Source: Puniceicoccales bacterium Verruco_01 (lineage in GTDB: Bacteria > Verrucomicrobiota > Verrucomicrobiia > Opitutales > Oceanipulchritudinaceae). Taken from it: a stretch of DNA of 64,000 nucleotides. Positions 28,574-37,500 of the stretch are shown piece after piece (position 1 is the first letter of the stretch; each line of letters starts with the position of its first letter). The notes beneath the pieces are model-generated. The model made no database searches, was not told the DNA's origin, and saw only the letters and a list, made by a program, of their open reading frames with translations. The stretch is from assembly GCA_001604565.1 (NCBI GenBank), contig LVBV01000031.1, forward strand, positions 62,001-126,000, given 5' to 3'. The position numbers were made by a program, and so were the translations under genes.

Positions 28574-30544
28574 ATGACGGGCACACTCGACTCCATCCGC
28601 GCGGCGGCTGCCGCGGGCAAGATCCTTCCCTCCACCCTCGCGAACCTTGAGGCGTGGCTTTCCGCGGGCTTCCTCCCGGCCTGGGCCGTGGCGAGTCTGG
28701 ACGAGCTCGTCGCGGGGGAAAAGTGGGACGAGCTCAACAACCGCTTCTTCAAGACCATCGCCTTCGGCACCGGCGGCATGAGGGACCGCACGATCGCCTA
28801 CCTCCCGACGGCGGCGGAGACCGGCACCCTTTCGGAGGTCGGCACGCCCGCGCACGCGGCGGTGGGAAGCACGATGCTGAACGACTTCAATATCATCCGC
28901 GCGTCGATCGGCCTGTACAACTACTGCGCCGGGTACTTGCACGCCAAGACGGGCCGCGACGAGAAGCCGCGCATTGTCATCGCGCACGACGTAAGGCACT
29001 TCTCCCACCACTTCGCGGAACTGGCCGCCAGCACCTTCACGAAGATGGGGGGCCGCGCCTACCTCTTCGACGGCCCGCGTTCCACCCCGCAGCTTTCCTA
29101 TTCGGTGCGCTACCTGCACACGACCTGCGGCGTCGTCATCACCGCCTCGCACAACCCGCCCGCGTACAACGGATTCAAGGCGTACTTCGAGGACGGCGGA
29201 CAGGTGGTCTCCCCCCATGCGGAGGGCATCATCACGGAGGTGAACAAGGTGGACCTCGCCAGCCTCACGCGCTTCATGGAGAAGGACCTGACGAATGTCG
29301 TCGTCCTCCCCAAGGGCGCGGACGAGGCCTACATGGCGGCGCTGGAGGAAAACTTCACCGATCCGGATCTCATCAAACGCGAGCGCCCGAAGGTGGTGTA
29401 CACGGCCATTCACGGCACCGGCGCTGTCGGCACCCCCGCCGTCATGCGCAAGGCGGGCGTGGACCTCACCTGCGTCGAGGAACAGATGGTGATGGACCCG
29501 CGTTTTCCCACCGTCAAGAGCCCGAATCCCGAGGAGGGCGCGGCGCTCAAGATGGGGATCGACCTTGCCGAAAAGGTGGGCGCGGACTGCGTTCTTGCGA
29601 CGGACCCGGACGCCGACCGCATGGGCGTCGCGATCCGCGGCCATGACGGGGCTCTCAAGCTCATCACGGGCAACACGATCGGCTCCCTCATGGCGGAATA
29701 CCGCATCCGCGCCTTCAAGAAGGCGGGGCTCATCCCGCAGGCGGGCTCGCCCAGCGCCTGCATGATCAAGACCTTTGTCACGACGCCCCTGCAGGCGGAC
29801 ATCGCCCGCGCCCACGGTCTCAAGCTCATCGACACGCTCACGGGCTTCAAATACATCGGCGACAAGCTTGCCTACTACGAGAAGACCCTTGCGAAAAAGC
29901 TCTACGAGGCGGAGGGTCTCGTCCTCGACTACGACAAGTGCAGCCCGGAAGCGCGGCGCAAGCTCCTGCTCCAATACTCGACGCTCTACGTCTTCGGCGG
30001 GGAGGAAAGCTACGGCTACCTCGCCACGGACCGCGTGCGCGACAAGGACGCCAACGCCGCCGCGATCGTCTTCTGCGAGATGATGGCCGCCCTGAAGGCC
30101 GAGGGAAAGACCGTGCAGGACTTCATCGACGAGCTGTACCTTGCCTACGGCTACTACAAGGAGGAACTCCTCAACATCTACTACGAGGGCGCGTCGGGAT
30201 CGCAGAAAATCGCGAACATTCTCGCTAGCTACCGCGCGAATCCGCCCAAGGAGATCGGCGGAAAGAAGGTCGTAGAATTCAAGGACTTCGGCACGACCAC
30301 CTTCAAGGACGCCGACGGCGTGGAAATCCCGCGCCAGGACTTCTACTTCGTGGAGCTGGAGGGCGGCTACTGCTACGCCGTGCGCGGCTCCGGCACCGAA
30401 CCCAAGATCAAGTTCTACTTCTTTGGCCGCGAGAAGGTGGAATCGAAGGCCGACCTCGAAAAAGCCTCCGCCGCCGTCAGCGCCACCATCGCCGCCCTCA
30501 AGGGGGCTGTGGACAAGGACGCCCGCACAAGGGCCGAGGGGTAA
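28574..30544 (+). CDS. Phosphoglucomutase/phosphomannomutase (phospho-sugar mutase)
   Basis: A 656-residue alpha-D-phosphohexomutase interconverting hexose 1- and 6-phosphates. The catalytic serine is in TASHNPPAYNGFK (about Ser192), the metal loop is ATDPDADRMG (about residue 350), the sugar loop is FGGEESYGYL (about 475) and the phosphate loop is RGSGTEPKIKFYF near the C-terminus. The N-terminal FGTGGMRDR is typical. It is slightly longer than the roughly 580-residue average of the PgcA/PGM2-like group owing to an insertion near residues 430-465. It probably links sugar catabolism with glycogen and envelope precursors. Confidence 0.94.
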   Translation: MTGTLDSIRAAAAAGKILPSTLANLEAWLSAGFLPAWAVASLDELVAGEKWDELNNRFFKTIAFGTGGMRDRTIAYLPTAAETGTLSEVGTPAHAAVGSTMLNDFNIIRASIGLYNYCAGYLHAKTGRDEKPRIVIAHDVRHFSHHFAELAASTFTKMGGRAYLFDGPRSTPQLSYSVRYLHTTCGVVITASHNPPAYNGFKAYFEDGGQVVSPHAEGIITEVNKVDLASLTRFMEKDLTNVVVLPKGADEAYMAALEENFTDPDLIKRERPKVVYTAIHGTGAVGTPAVMRKAGVDLTCVEEQMVMDPRFPTVKSPNPEEGAALKMGIDLAEKVGADCVLATDPDADRMGVAIRGHDGALKLITGNTIGSLMAEYRIRAFKKAGLIPQAGSPSACMIKTFVTTPLQADIARAHGLKLIDTLTGFKYIGDKLAYYEKTLAKKLYEAEGLVLDYDKCSPEARRKLLLQYSTLYVFGGEESYGYLATDRVRDKDANAAAIVFCEMMAALKAEGKTVQDFIDELYLAYGYYKEELLNIYYEGASGSQKIANILASYRANPPKEIGGKKVVEFKDFGTTTFKDADGVEIPRQDFYFVELEGGYCYAVRGSGTEPKIKFYFFGREKVESKADLEKASAAVSATIAALKGAVDKDARTRAEG

Positions 30545-30557
30545 GCCAAGACCAGTT

Positions 30558-30587
30558 TTGACATTGTGGAGGCAATGATATACATTG
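30558..30587 (+). promoter_or_regulatory. Promoter and operator of the RelB/DinJ-type module
   Basis: -35 TTGACA (30558-30563), a 17-base spacer and -10 TACATT (30581-30586). The inverted repeat CAATG-ATATA-CATTG (30573-30587) overlaps the -10, and ACATTGT occurs twice. This is the usual autoregulatory layout where the antitoxin binds its own promoter. Transcription would start about at the ATG at 30596, implying a nearly leaderless mRNA. Confidence 0.6.
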
Positions 30588-30595
30588 TCACTGCA

Positions 30596-30877
30596 ATGAA
30601 AGCTGCGGACGTTCGGGCGAAACAACAGAAAAGCGGCACCTCCCTTCAGGTTCGGCTGCCCGCCGGTCTGCGGACGGAGGCCGACGCGGTGCTTGCGCAG
30701 ATCGGCATCGACATGCCGACGGCCGTGCGAATTTACCTTAACCGGATCGTCCAGACGCGCAGCATTCCCTTCCCGCTCGAAGCCCCGGAGGTCCGTGTGG
30801 AGGCCGTTACGGTAGACAAGGAGACGCAGGAAAAGATGGACGAGGTCGCAAGGGTCTGGAAACAGCGCAAGGCTTGA
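30596..30877 (+). CDS. RelB/DinJ family antitoxin
   Basis: A 93-residue ribbon-helix-helix antitoxin. The DNA-binding part is SLQVRLPAGLRTEADAVLAQIG followed by IDMPTAVRIYLNRIVQTRSIPF, which is the RelB/DinJ (pfam04221) pattern. The C-terminal tail (about residues 60-93) would wrap the toxin. ATG 30596 is favoured because earlier starts lie inside the promoter and operator. It is followed 2 bases later by a gene for a likely toxin. Confidence 0.88.
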   Translation: MKAADVRAKQQKSGTSLQVRLPAGLRTEADAVLAQIGIDMPTAVRIYLNRIVQTRSIPFPLEAPEVRVEAVTVDKETQEKMDEVARVWKQRKA

Positions 30878-30879
30878 CG

Positions 30880-31257
30880 ATGGCCGTCATTCTCGCACGC
30901 GGTATCCTCAGGCGGGAATTCGGAGGGGAAGTCCCTGACGACGCCCGCGAGGTGCTTCTCCGAGCGGCGCGAACGGACCTTGCCACACCGATCGGCGGAA
31001 CGGGCCTCCCGCCGGGGACAAGACTTCTCAAAGCCTACGCCACCTCGAAAGGCGGCGCGCGGCGGATCGTCTTCCTCCTCAGCACGCAGGACGGCGACCT
31101 CTTTCTTTTGTTCTACAGGGGCAAGAACGACCGGATCGGCAGGAACATCACCATCAGGAACCCCGAGTTCAAAAAACAGCTTCTGAAACACCTCGACATC
31201 CTCCGCGACGACATCGAGACAGGCAATTTCGACATTCTGACTCAGGAGACGACCTGA
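30880..31257 (+). CDS. Putative toxin partner (RelE-like fold suspected)
   Basis: A 125-residue protein encoded 2 bases after the antitoxin, with AAGG as ribosome site. It does not match YafQ or RelE clearly. The middle (GGARRIVFLLSTQDGDLFLLFYRGKNDRIG) has the alternating strand pattern and basic residues of RelE/HigB-type ribonucleases, followed by a C-terminal helix (FKKQLLKHLDILRDDI). Position after a DinJ-like gene is the main evidence for a toxin role. The exact family is uncertain. Confidence 0.7.
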   Translation: MAVILARGILRREFGGEVPDDAREVLLRAARTDLATPIGGTGLPPGTRLLKAYATSKGGARRIVFLLSTQDGDLFLLFYRGKNDRIGRNITIRNPEFKKQLLKHLDILRDDIETGNFDILTQETT

Positions 31258-32069
31258 TCCGGCGAGGGTTCCTCCCGTTCCCGGTAAAGCGTAAGCGGAA
31301 ATGGCGGAACTACACCCTCGCCCCGCCTGTCGGGAAGGCGAAGCGATTCGCACTTATCTCCCGCGCGGCGCTTGCCGCGTTGTGCCTGTTTTCCACTTCC
31401 GCCCTCCGCGCGCAGCCTTCGCCGGAAGAACTGGCGGCAACCGTTCTGGCCGACATGGCACGCCGGGACGCCCAACCCTTCGCACCCTATTCCGTGCATG
31501 TGGAGGAAAAGGCGGGCGGCAAAACGCTATCCTACGATGTTCAGGTACCCTCCGAGTTTGTCCGCCATCATACGCTGATCTCAAGCGACGGCAAGGCGGC
31601 CACGCCACAGCAGGCAGCGGACTTCGCGAAAGAGCGGGACACTTCCGAGGCTCCAAAGCAAGCGAAGGGCGAGATCCGCATCGAGCACCTCTCGGATTTG
31701 ATCGACGCCGGCTCTCTCATCTTCGAAACGATGGACGGCACGAAGGCCCGCTTCGCGTTCACGCACGAGCAGGCATTCTCCGACGACGCGACTGTGAAGC
31801 TATGCGGGAAACTCGTTTTCGACACGGTGCTGGGACATGTGACGCATCTGGAGCTCTTCAACACCACACCCTTCAAGCCGGACCCGAAGGCAAAGGTCCG
31901 CACCTTCTCCTTTGCGCTGGATTTCGCAAAAATCGAGGGCACCGACCGCGTCGTTCCCACGGCAATCCACAGTCATGTCGAGGGCCGGGCACTCTTTGTC
32001 ATCTCCTTCGACGAAACGGCGGAGGTCTTCTTCAGCGACTACCGTTCTCTAGAGGCAACGCAGTCGTAA
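31254..32069 (+). CDS. Exported hypothetical protein, probable CTG start
   Basis: About 271 residues if started at CTG 31254. That codon overlaps the toxin stop (CTGA) and has GGAG 5 bases upstream. The first 35 residues are basic. A signal peptide follows (KRFALISRAALAALCLFST then ALRAQ), and then a soluble domain of about 210 residues with DAGSLIFETMDGTKARFAF and HSHVEGRALFVISFDET. An in-frame TTG at 31380 would cut through the signal peptide, so it is unlikely. No ATG or GTG is available. I recognise no family. Overlap with the toxin gene suggests coupled translation. Confidence 0.6.
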   Translation: MIRRGFLPFPVKRKRKWRNYTLAPPVGKAKRFALISRAALAALCLFSTSALRAQPSPEELAATVLADMARRDAQPFAPYSVHVEEKAGGKTLSYDVQVPSEFVRHHTLISSDGKAATPQQAADFAKERDTSEAPKQAKGEIRIEHLSDLIDAGSLIFETMDGTKARFAFTHEQAFSDDATVKLCGKLVFDTVLGHVTHLELFNTTPFKPDPKAKVRTFSFALDFAKIEGTDRVVPTAIHSHVEGRALFVISFDETAEVFFSDYRSLEATQS

Positions 32070-32105
32070 GCACCGGTCATGCAGCCTGATTTCCGGCTCC
32101 GCCGG

Positions 32106-32558
32106 CTACTTTCTGCGGAGGAACCATACGGTGAAAGCTGCAATCAGGAGGGCGACGGCGCCCAGCACGATCCTTCCGGGCAGGGCAATTCCCGGATTCA
32201 GGAGGACCGCCACAAGGGCGGCGATGAGGACGATCGCCATCTTGAGCGCCACCCTGCGTGCAACCCGCGCGCCAAAGGAATTCTCCCGCCGCTACCTCTC
32301 CGCCGCGAAGGCGCGGGCCAGCTCCGGTGGCGGTTCCTGCATCGGCGCGCTCTTCAGGAGCTTTTCCACATCGGGATACGACACGATCAGCTCCGAAATC
32401 GTCACCGTGACTTCCTAGAAAGCCCCGGAGGAAACGACAAGGTTCTTGCGCACCGGATAGCGCGTCAGATAAACAAGCGCCGCCTCCCGAGGGGACGTGG
32501 CGGCAATCCGGAGCGTGCGGTCGGAATCGGAAACGGGATGGACGGTGTAGGTTTTCAT
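32106..32558 (-). pseudogene. Small membrane-protein gene interrupted by two in-frame TAG codons
   Basis: From ATG 32558 the frame reads MKTYTVHPVSDSDRTLRIAA and onwards for 47 codons to TAG (32417-32415). It continues open (EVTVTISELIVSYPDVEKLL) to a second TAG (32294-32292), then through RRENSFGARVARRVALKMA and a two-helix membrane segment ending WFLRRK and a TAG at 32108. All three parts share one frame and look coding: an N-terminal cytosolic domain, a charged linker and a membrane anchor. Gln codons (CAG to TAG) at both sites would restore a 150-residue protein. Decay is the simplest reading. The family is unknown. Confidence 0.62.
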
Positions 32559-32709
32559 GACGGAGGCGTTTGAAGCCGCAAAAACACATCAAAATCCTGT
32601 TGTTTTGCCCGGCTCCCGCAACAAAGTATCCCGAGCCGTTTTCGCTATCGGCGGATTTTCGTCTCATTTCCTCCTTTTCTTCGCGTGTGCGTCGTGTGAT
32701 GATTTGTGC

Positions 32710-33582
32710 ATGATCCGCCCGTGGATACTGGCTGCTCGGCCCAAGACGCTGCCTGCGGCGGCCTCGCCGGTTTTGGTTGGCGCGGCGCTGGCGTATGGCG
32801 ACGGCGTGTTCAACCTCACCCCGGCGCTGCTGGCGCTTGTCTTCGCTCTCTTGATCCAGATTGCGACCAATTACGCGAACGACTACGGCGACTTCTCAAA
32901 AGGTGCGGACACGACGGCGCGTCAGGGCCCGGCAAGGGCGGTGGCGAGCGGCATGGTGAGCGAGAAGGCGATGCTCCGCGCGGCATCGATGGTCTTTGCG
33001 GCGGCCTTCATCGAGGGGTGCTTCCTCATCCCCTACGGCGGATGGGCGCTCGTGGCGGTGGGTGCGCTGTCGGTCGCCTGCGGGCTCGGGTATTCGCTCG
33101 GGCCGTGGCCCCTTTCCTATAACTATTTCGCGGACCTTTTCGTTCTGGTCTTCTTCGGGGTTGTGGCTGTGACGATGACGTACTTCGTGCAGGCGGGGTC
33201 GATTCCGCCTGATGCGCTCATCGCCTCGCTCGCGCCGGGCGCTCTCTCGGTCAACATCTTGGCCGTGAACAACTACCGCGACCACGACGCGGACAAGGCG
33301 GCGGGCCGCAGGACTCTTGTCGTCCGCTTCGGACACCGGGCGGGGGCGTGGGAATTCCTTGCGATGCTCTCTCTTGCCCATGCCGTGCCGATCGCCCTCT
33401 GGTGCATGGGGCGGAGCTTCATCGTCCTTTTCCCGCTCCTTTCGCTCCCGATGGGCCTGATGCTGCTGCGCCTCCTCGTCAAGAGCCGCACGAAAGCTGA
33501 GTTTGGCAAAACCTTGGGCGGGACGGCGGCGTATCTCTTTGTCTTCTCGCTGCTGTTCTCCGCTGGGCTTCTCGCCTCGTGA
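32710..33582 (+). CDS. menA: 1,4-dihydroxy-2-naphthoate polyprenyltransferase (MenA)
   Basis: A 290-residue UbiA-family prenyltransferase of menaquinone synthesis. It attaches the polyprenyl tail to dihydroxynaphthoate in the inner membrane. The N-terminal WILAARPKTLPAAASPVLVG is characteristic of MenA. The first Asp-rich motif is NYANDYGDFSKGAD and the second is NNYRDHDADKAAGRRT. Eight to nine helices fill the rest. The start at ATG 32710 fits the family; the open frame upstream crosses the broken gene. No other men gene is nearby. Confidence 0.94.
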   Translation: MIRPWILAARPKTLPAAASPVLVGAALAYGDGVFNLTPALLALVFALLIQIATNYANDYGDFSKGADTTARQGPARAVASGMVSEKAMLRAASMVFAAAFIEGCFLIPYGGWALVAVGALSVACGLGYSLGPWPLSYNYFADLFVLVFFGVVAVTMTYFVQAGSIPPDALIASLAPGALSVNILAVNNYRDHDADKAAGRRTLVVRFGHRAGAWEFLAMLSLAHAVPIALWCMGRSFIVLFPLLSLPMGLMLLRLLVKSRTKAEFGKTLGGTAAYLFVFSLLFSAGLLAS

Positions 33583-33669
33583 CAGTTGGCCAAAAAACGG
33601 GAACAAAGTCGTCTTCCCGATAATCTTGCTTGAAGAGGACTCTCCTGCGTCCATACCAATAGTTTTGTC

Positions 33670-34194
33670 ATGCGTCTCCTGTCACGATTCTCTCTTCTTG
33701 CTTTCTTATTCCTGCTCTTCCCGGCGCAGGGATCCCATGCGGCGTCGTCCACGGTCCAGAGACAAATCCGGCAGGCGATGACGAACATCCCGGCCCTCAT
33801 GGAGTTCGGCGAGCTGTACACAAACGGATTCTATTTCCTCAAAAAGGAGAATGGCCGCGACCTCTTGCAGGTGCGGACCCTCATCAACCCCGGCTACGAG
33901 CTGGTCATGTCCGTCCCCGTGTACAAGCCCGAGGGCGACAAGCCGCTCCGACAGAAGTCCCCGGCGGAGGTGGAGCTCTGGGAAATCCGTTCCATCCATT
34001 ACGGCGCGAGCGGCAAGCTGGAGGTGGAGCGTGTGTATCCGCAGACGCTCATCAGCCCCGAGGACTGGATCAAGCTCTACGATGCAAGGGGCGACTTCCA
34101 TGCCATCGGCGTCACCATGCGCCCGGGCCTGCCGATCGACAACCTCCTGGAATACCGCGACCAGCTCCGCAAGGAGGCCGATGTCAGCTGGTAG
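33670..34194 (+). CDS. Exported hypothetical protein
   Basis: A 174-residue protein with a clear signal peptide (residues 1-24, LLSRFSLLAFLFLLFPAQGSHA). The mature part is a soluble mixed alpha/beta domain with no motif I recognise (VELWEIRSIHYGASGKLEVERV). It overlaps the start of the RNase III-like gene by 14 bases, so the two are probably translated together. Function is unknown. Confidence 0.75.
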   Translation: MRLLSRFSLLAFLFLLFPAQGSHAASSTVQRQIRQAMTNIPALMEFGELYTNGFYFLKKENGRDLLQVRTLINPGYELVMSVPVYKPEGDKPLRQKSPAEVELWEIRSIHYGASGKLEVERVYPQTLISPEDWIKLYDARGDFHAIGVTMRPGLPIDNLLEYRDQLRKEADVSW

Positions 34195-34507
34195 CGCCTT
34201 CACCACCCCCGGCGAACCCCGGGAGGAGGCCGCGATCCGCGAAGAGGCCTGGATCGGCGACGCGGTGCTGGCCCTCTATGCGAGGAGCTGGATTCTGGAG
34301 AACACCCCGGAAAGCGCCGACCGCACGGACCTCTTCATCCGCATGACGAGCAACCGCTTCCTCACCGCCTTCGGCGAACCGACAAGGGTGGAGGCAAGGA
34401 TCGGCAGGGTCTATGCGGAAGGGGGCCTCCCCGCCGCCTTCGCGCTCCTCGACGAAACGATCCTCCCGCTCTTCAAAAAACAGAACGCGGAAGCGGGCCG
34501 GCGGTAA
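34181..34507 (+). CDS. RNase III domain-like protein (Mini-III-like)
   Basis: A 108-residue protein with an RNase III-type helical core: EEAWIGDAVLALYARSWIL resembles the family signature (acidic pair plus FLGDAVL). It continues with LFIRMTSNRFLTAF and a C-terminal helix. There is no double-stranded RNA-binding domain, as in Mini-III enzymes that trim 23S rRNA ends. The second acidic metal-binding pair is not obvious, so catalytic activity is uncertain. A strong ribosome site (AAGGAGG) precedes ATG 34181, inside the 3' end of the preceding gene. Confidence 0.75.
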   Translation: MSAGSAFTTPGEPREEAAIREEAWIGDAVLALYARSWILENTPESADRTDLFIRMTSNRFLTAFGEPTRVEARIGRVYAEGGLPAAFALLDETILPLFKKQNAEAGRR

Positions 34508-34510
34508 GCC

Positions 34511-37500
34511 CTACCCCGCCTGCTGCTGCCTTGCGGCTCTTTCCATGGCCCTTTTGCGGTAGTCCACCTCGCGCTTCTGGACGGGCTTGGCCTCCACGAT
34601 CGCGTCGAGGCAGGCCGGGTGCTTGAGAAGTTCGCTGAAGTCGTCCGCCGTCACGCGCCAGCAGAGGGAGCTCGCGATTTCCGCCACCGCGATCTGGTTT
34701 TCCCCGACAAGGAACCCCGCCTCCACGATGGTGCTGCCAAAGTGCGGCAGGACGATCTCGTGCAGCCGGTTCAAAAAATCCTTCGCGCGCGGCCCGGGCT
34801 CGATCACCCACGTGACCTTGCTCACTAGTTCCTCGACGGACTTTTCAAGGTCGTTCACGCTCTCGGCCACAAGCTGGCTCTCGCCGTCGCGCCGGGAAAC
34901 CGTGCCCTCGATGGAGACGAGCGTCCCCGCCTCGATGGGGTTCTTCGGCTCGCGGTGACTTTCGAGGTATTCGGCGTCGCCCGCGTCATTGGCCTTCTTC
35001 CACGCCTCCAGCCGTTCGGAGAAGGGGTCCATCTTGCGGGCGTACGCCTCCGGATAGAGGTTCACCTGATACGTTGCCTCGCGCGTGCCCACCATCAGGA
35101 TCGCCCAGGCGCGGTTGTCCTTCTTGGTGATCTTCTTCGCCATCGAGAGGATGACGCCCGTGAGGCGGAATTCCGTGCGGTCCGGCACGTGGAGGAATTC
35201 CTCGCCCGAGAAGGTGTCGAGCCCCTCGGAGAGTCCCTTGAAGCGGTTCATCGGGTGCCCCGAGACGTAGAAGCCCAAGAGCTCCTTCTCGTACTGCAAC
35301 TTCTCGGAAGAGGGCATCTCCACGACGTTCAGCACCGGCCCAGCGCCGCCGAGGGACGCGGGCTCCTCCGAGCCGAAGAAATCGAAGAGGCTCCCCTGCC
35401 CGCGCGCCTTTTCCTCCGCATCGCGCGCCACGTTCTTCATCACGATGTCGAGACCCGCCAGCAGCGTCCCGCGATCCTGACCGAGGCGGTCGAAGGCACC
35501 CGTCTTGACGAGGGCCTCCAGCACGCGGCGGTTCACCGCGCGAGCGTCCACGCGGCGGGCAAAGTCGTGAAAGTCGCGGAAGGGGCCGTTTGCCGTGCGC
35601 TCCTCGCGAATGGCCTTCGCCGCGCCCTCGCCCACGCCCTTGATGGCGCCCAGGCCAAAGAGGATCGTGTTGTCCCTCGGGAGCGGGGTGAAGGATTCGT
35701 CCGAGCGGTTCACGTCCGGCCCCGCGACAGTGATGCCCATCGCGACGGCCTCGGAGATGAAGTCCTTGAGCTTGTCCGCGTTGCCGAGCTCGCACCCGAG
35801 TAGCGCCGACATGTACTGCACCGGATAGTGCGCCTTGAGGTACGCCGTGCGGAAGGAAAGGACCGCGTAGGCCGCGCTGTGGCTCTTGTTGAAGCCGTAG
35901 CCCGCGAATTTCTCCAGCAAGGCGAAAATTTCCTCCGCCTTCTCCTGTGGAATTTGGTTCGTCTCCCACGCTCCCTTGACGAACTTGGCCTTCTCCGCGG
36001 CCATGACCTCCACCTTCTTCTTGCCCATCGCGCGGCGGAGAATGTCGGCGCCGCCGAGGGTGTAGCCCGCGATCTTGCGCGCGGCCTCCATCACCTGTTC
36101 CTGATAGACCATGATGCCGTAGGTCTCGCGGCAGACCGGCTCTAGGAGCGGATGCGCGTACTTGATCGTGCGCGGGTCGTTCTTGCCCGCGATATAGGTC
36201 GGGATGAGGTCCATCGGCCCCGGACGATACAGGGCGATGAGGGCCACGATCTCGTCGATCGAGCTGATGCGGAACTGGCGGCAGAGGCTCTGCATTCCGC
36301 CGGATTCCAGCTGGAAGACGCCGACCGTCTTGCCGGAATTCAAGAGGTCAAAGGTCTTCTGGTCCTCGAAACTGATCTTGGAAATGTCGAATTTGGGGTC
36401 CGCCGTCGCGCGGATCATCTTCTCCGCATCGGCGATGACGGTGAGGTTCTTGAGGCCCAGAAAGTCCATCTTGAGGAGCCCGAGCTCCTCCACCGGCTCC
36501 TTGGGATATTGCGTCGTGAGGGCCCCTTCCTGCATCGTCATCGGGACGAATTCGACGAGCGGCCTGTCGCCGATGATGATGCCGCAGGCGTGCTTGCCGG
36601 TGTTGCGCACCATGCCTTCCAGCACGCGCCCGCGCTCGATCATCTTCTGCGCCGTGGCGCTCGAACGCACCTCGCTCGCCAGTTCCGCGCTCTTTTCGAT
36701 GGCCTTGTCGAGTGTGATGTGGATGTCGTCCGGCACCATCTTCGCGATGCGGTTACTCTCCGTGAAGGGCACGTCCATCACGCGCGCCATGTCGCGCACG
36801 ACCGCCTTCGCGCCGAAGGTGCCGAAGGTGATGATGTTCGAGACACATTCCTCCCCGTACTTGCGGCGGACGTATTCCACCACCTCGTCGCGGCGCCGCA
36901 TGCAGAAGTCCACGTCGAAGTCCGGAGGCGAGACGCGCTCCGGGTTGAGGAAGCGCTCGAAGAGCAGGCCGAAGCGGATCGGGTCGATATCCGTGATGTG
37001 AACGCAGTACGCCACGACACTGCCCGCGCCGGAGCCGCGCCCCGGTCCCACGGAGATGCCGTTCTTGCGCGCCCAGTCGATGAAGTCGTGGACGATGAGG
37101 AAGTAATCGGAGAAGCCGGTGCCCGCGATGATGGAAAATTCGTAGTCAAGCCGGTCGCAGATCATGGGCGCAAAGTCCGCCTGCTGTCCCGCCTTCGGCA
37201 CATACGCCTCCGGGTGGAAGTAATCCACGCCGTAGCGTTCCGCCAGCCCTGCGACGCAGATGTCGAAGAGCATCGAGCCCTTCTCGCGGATGTTCGCCAT
37301 CTCCGCCGGTTTGAAGGAAAAGTCCGGCTTCTTCCCCGCCGCTTCCTGCAACTTGTGCTTGAGCGTGGTGTAGCGCTCCATCAGGGCGTCCATCTTGGCC
37401 TGATTCTTCGGCGTGAAACCCGCGGGCAGGGTGAAAACCGGGTAATGGTTCGCGCCGAAGGGCAGCAACACATTGCACATCTCTGCCACCGCAAGGGTGT

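Noticed and set aside
24057-32417. Possible reassignment of TAG to glutamine, suggested by three in-frame TAG codons
   Set aside because: Several intact genes end naturally at TAG (moxR, the batA-like gene, yeiH, precursor 1). Reading through those would add unrelated sequence.
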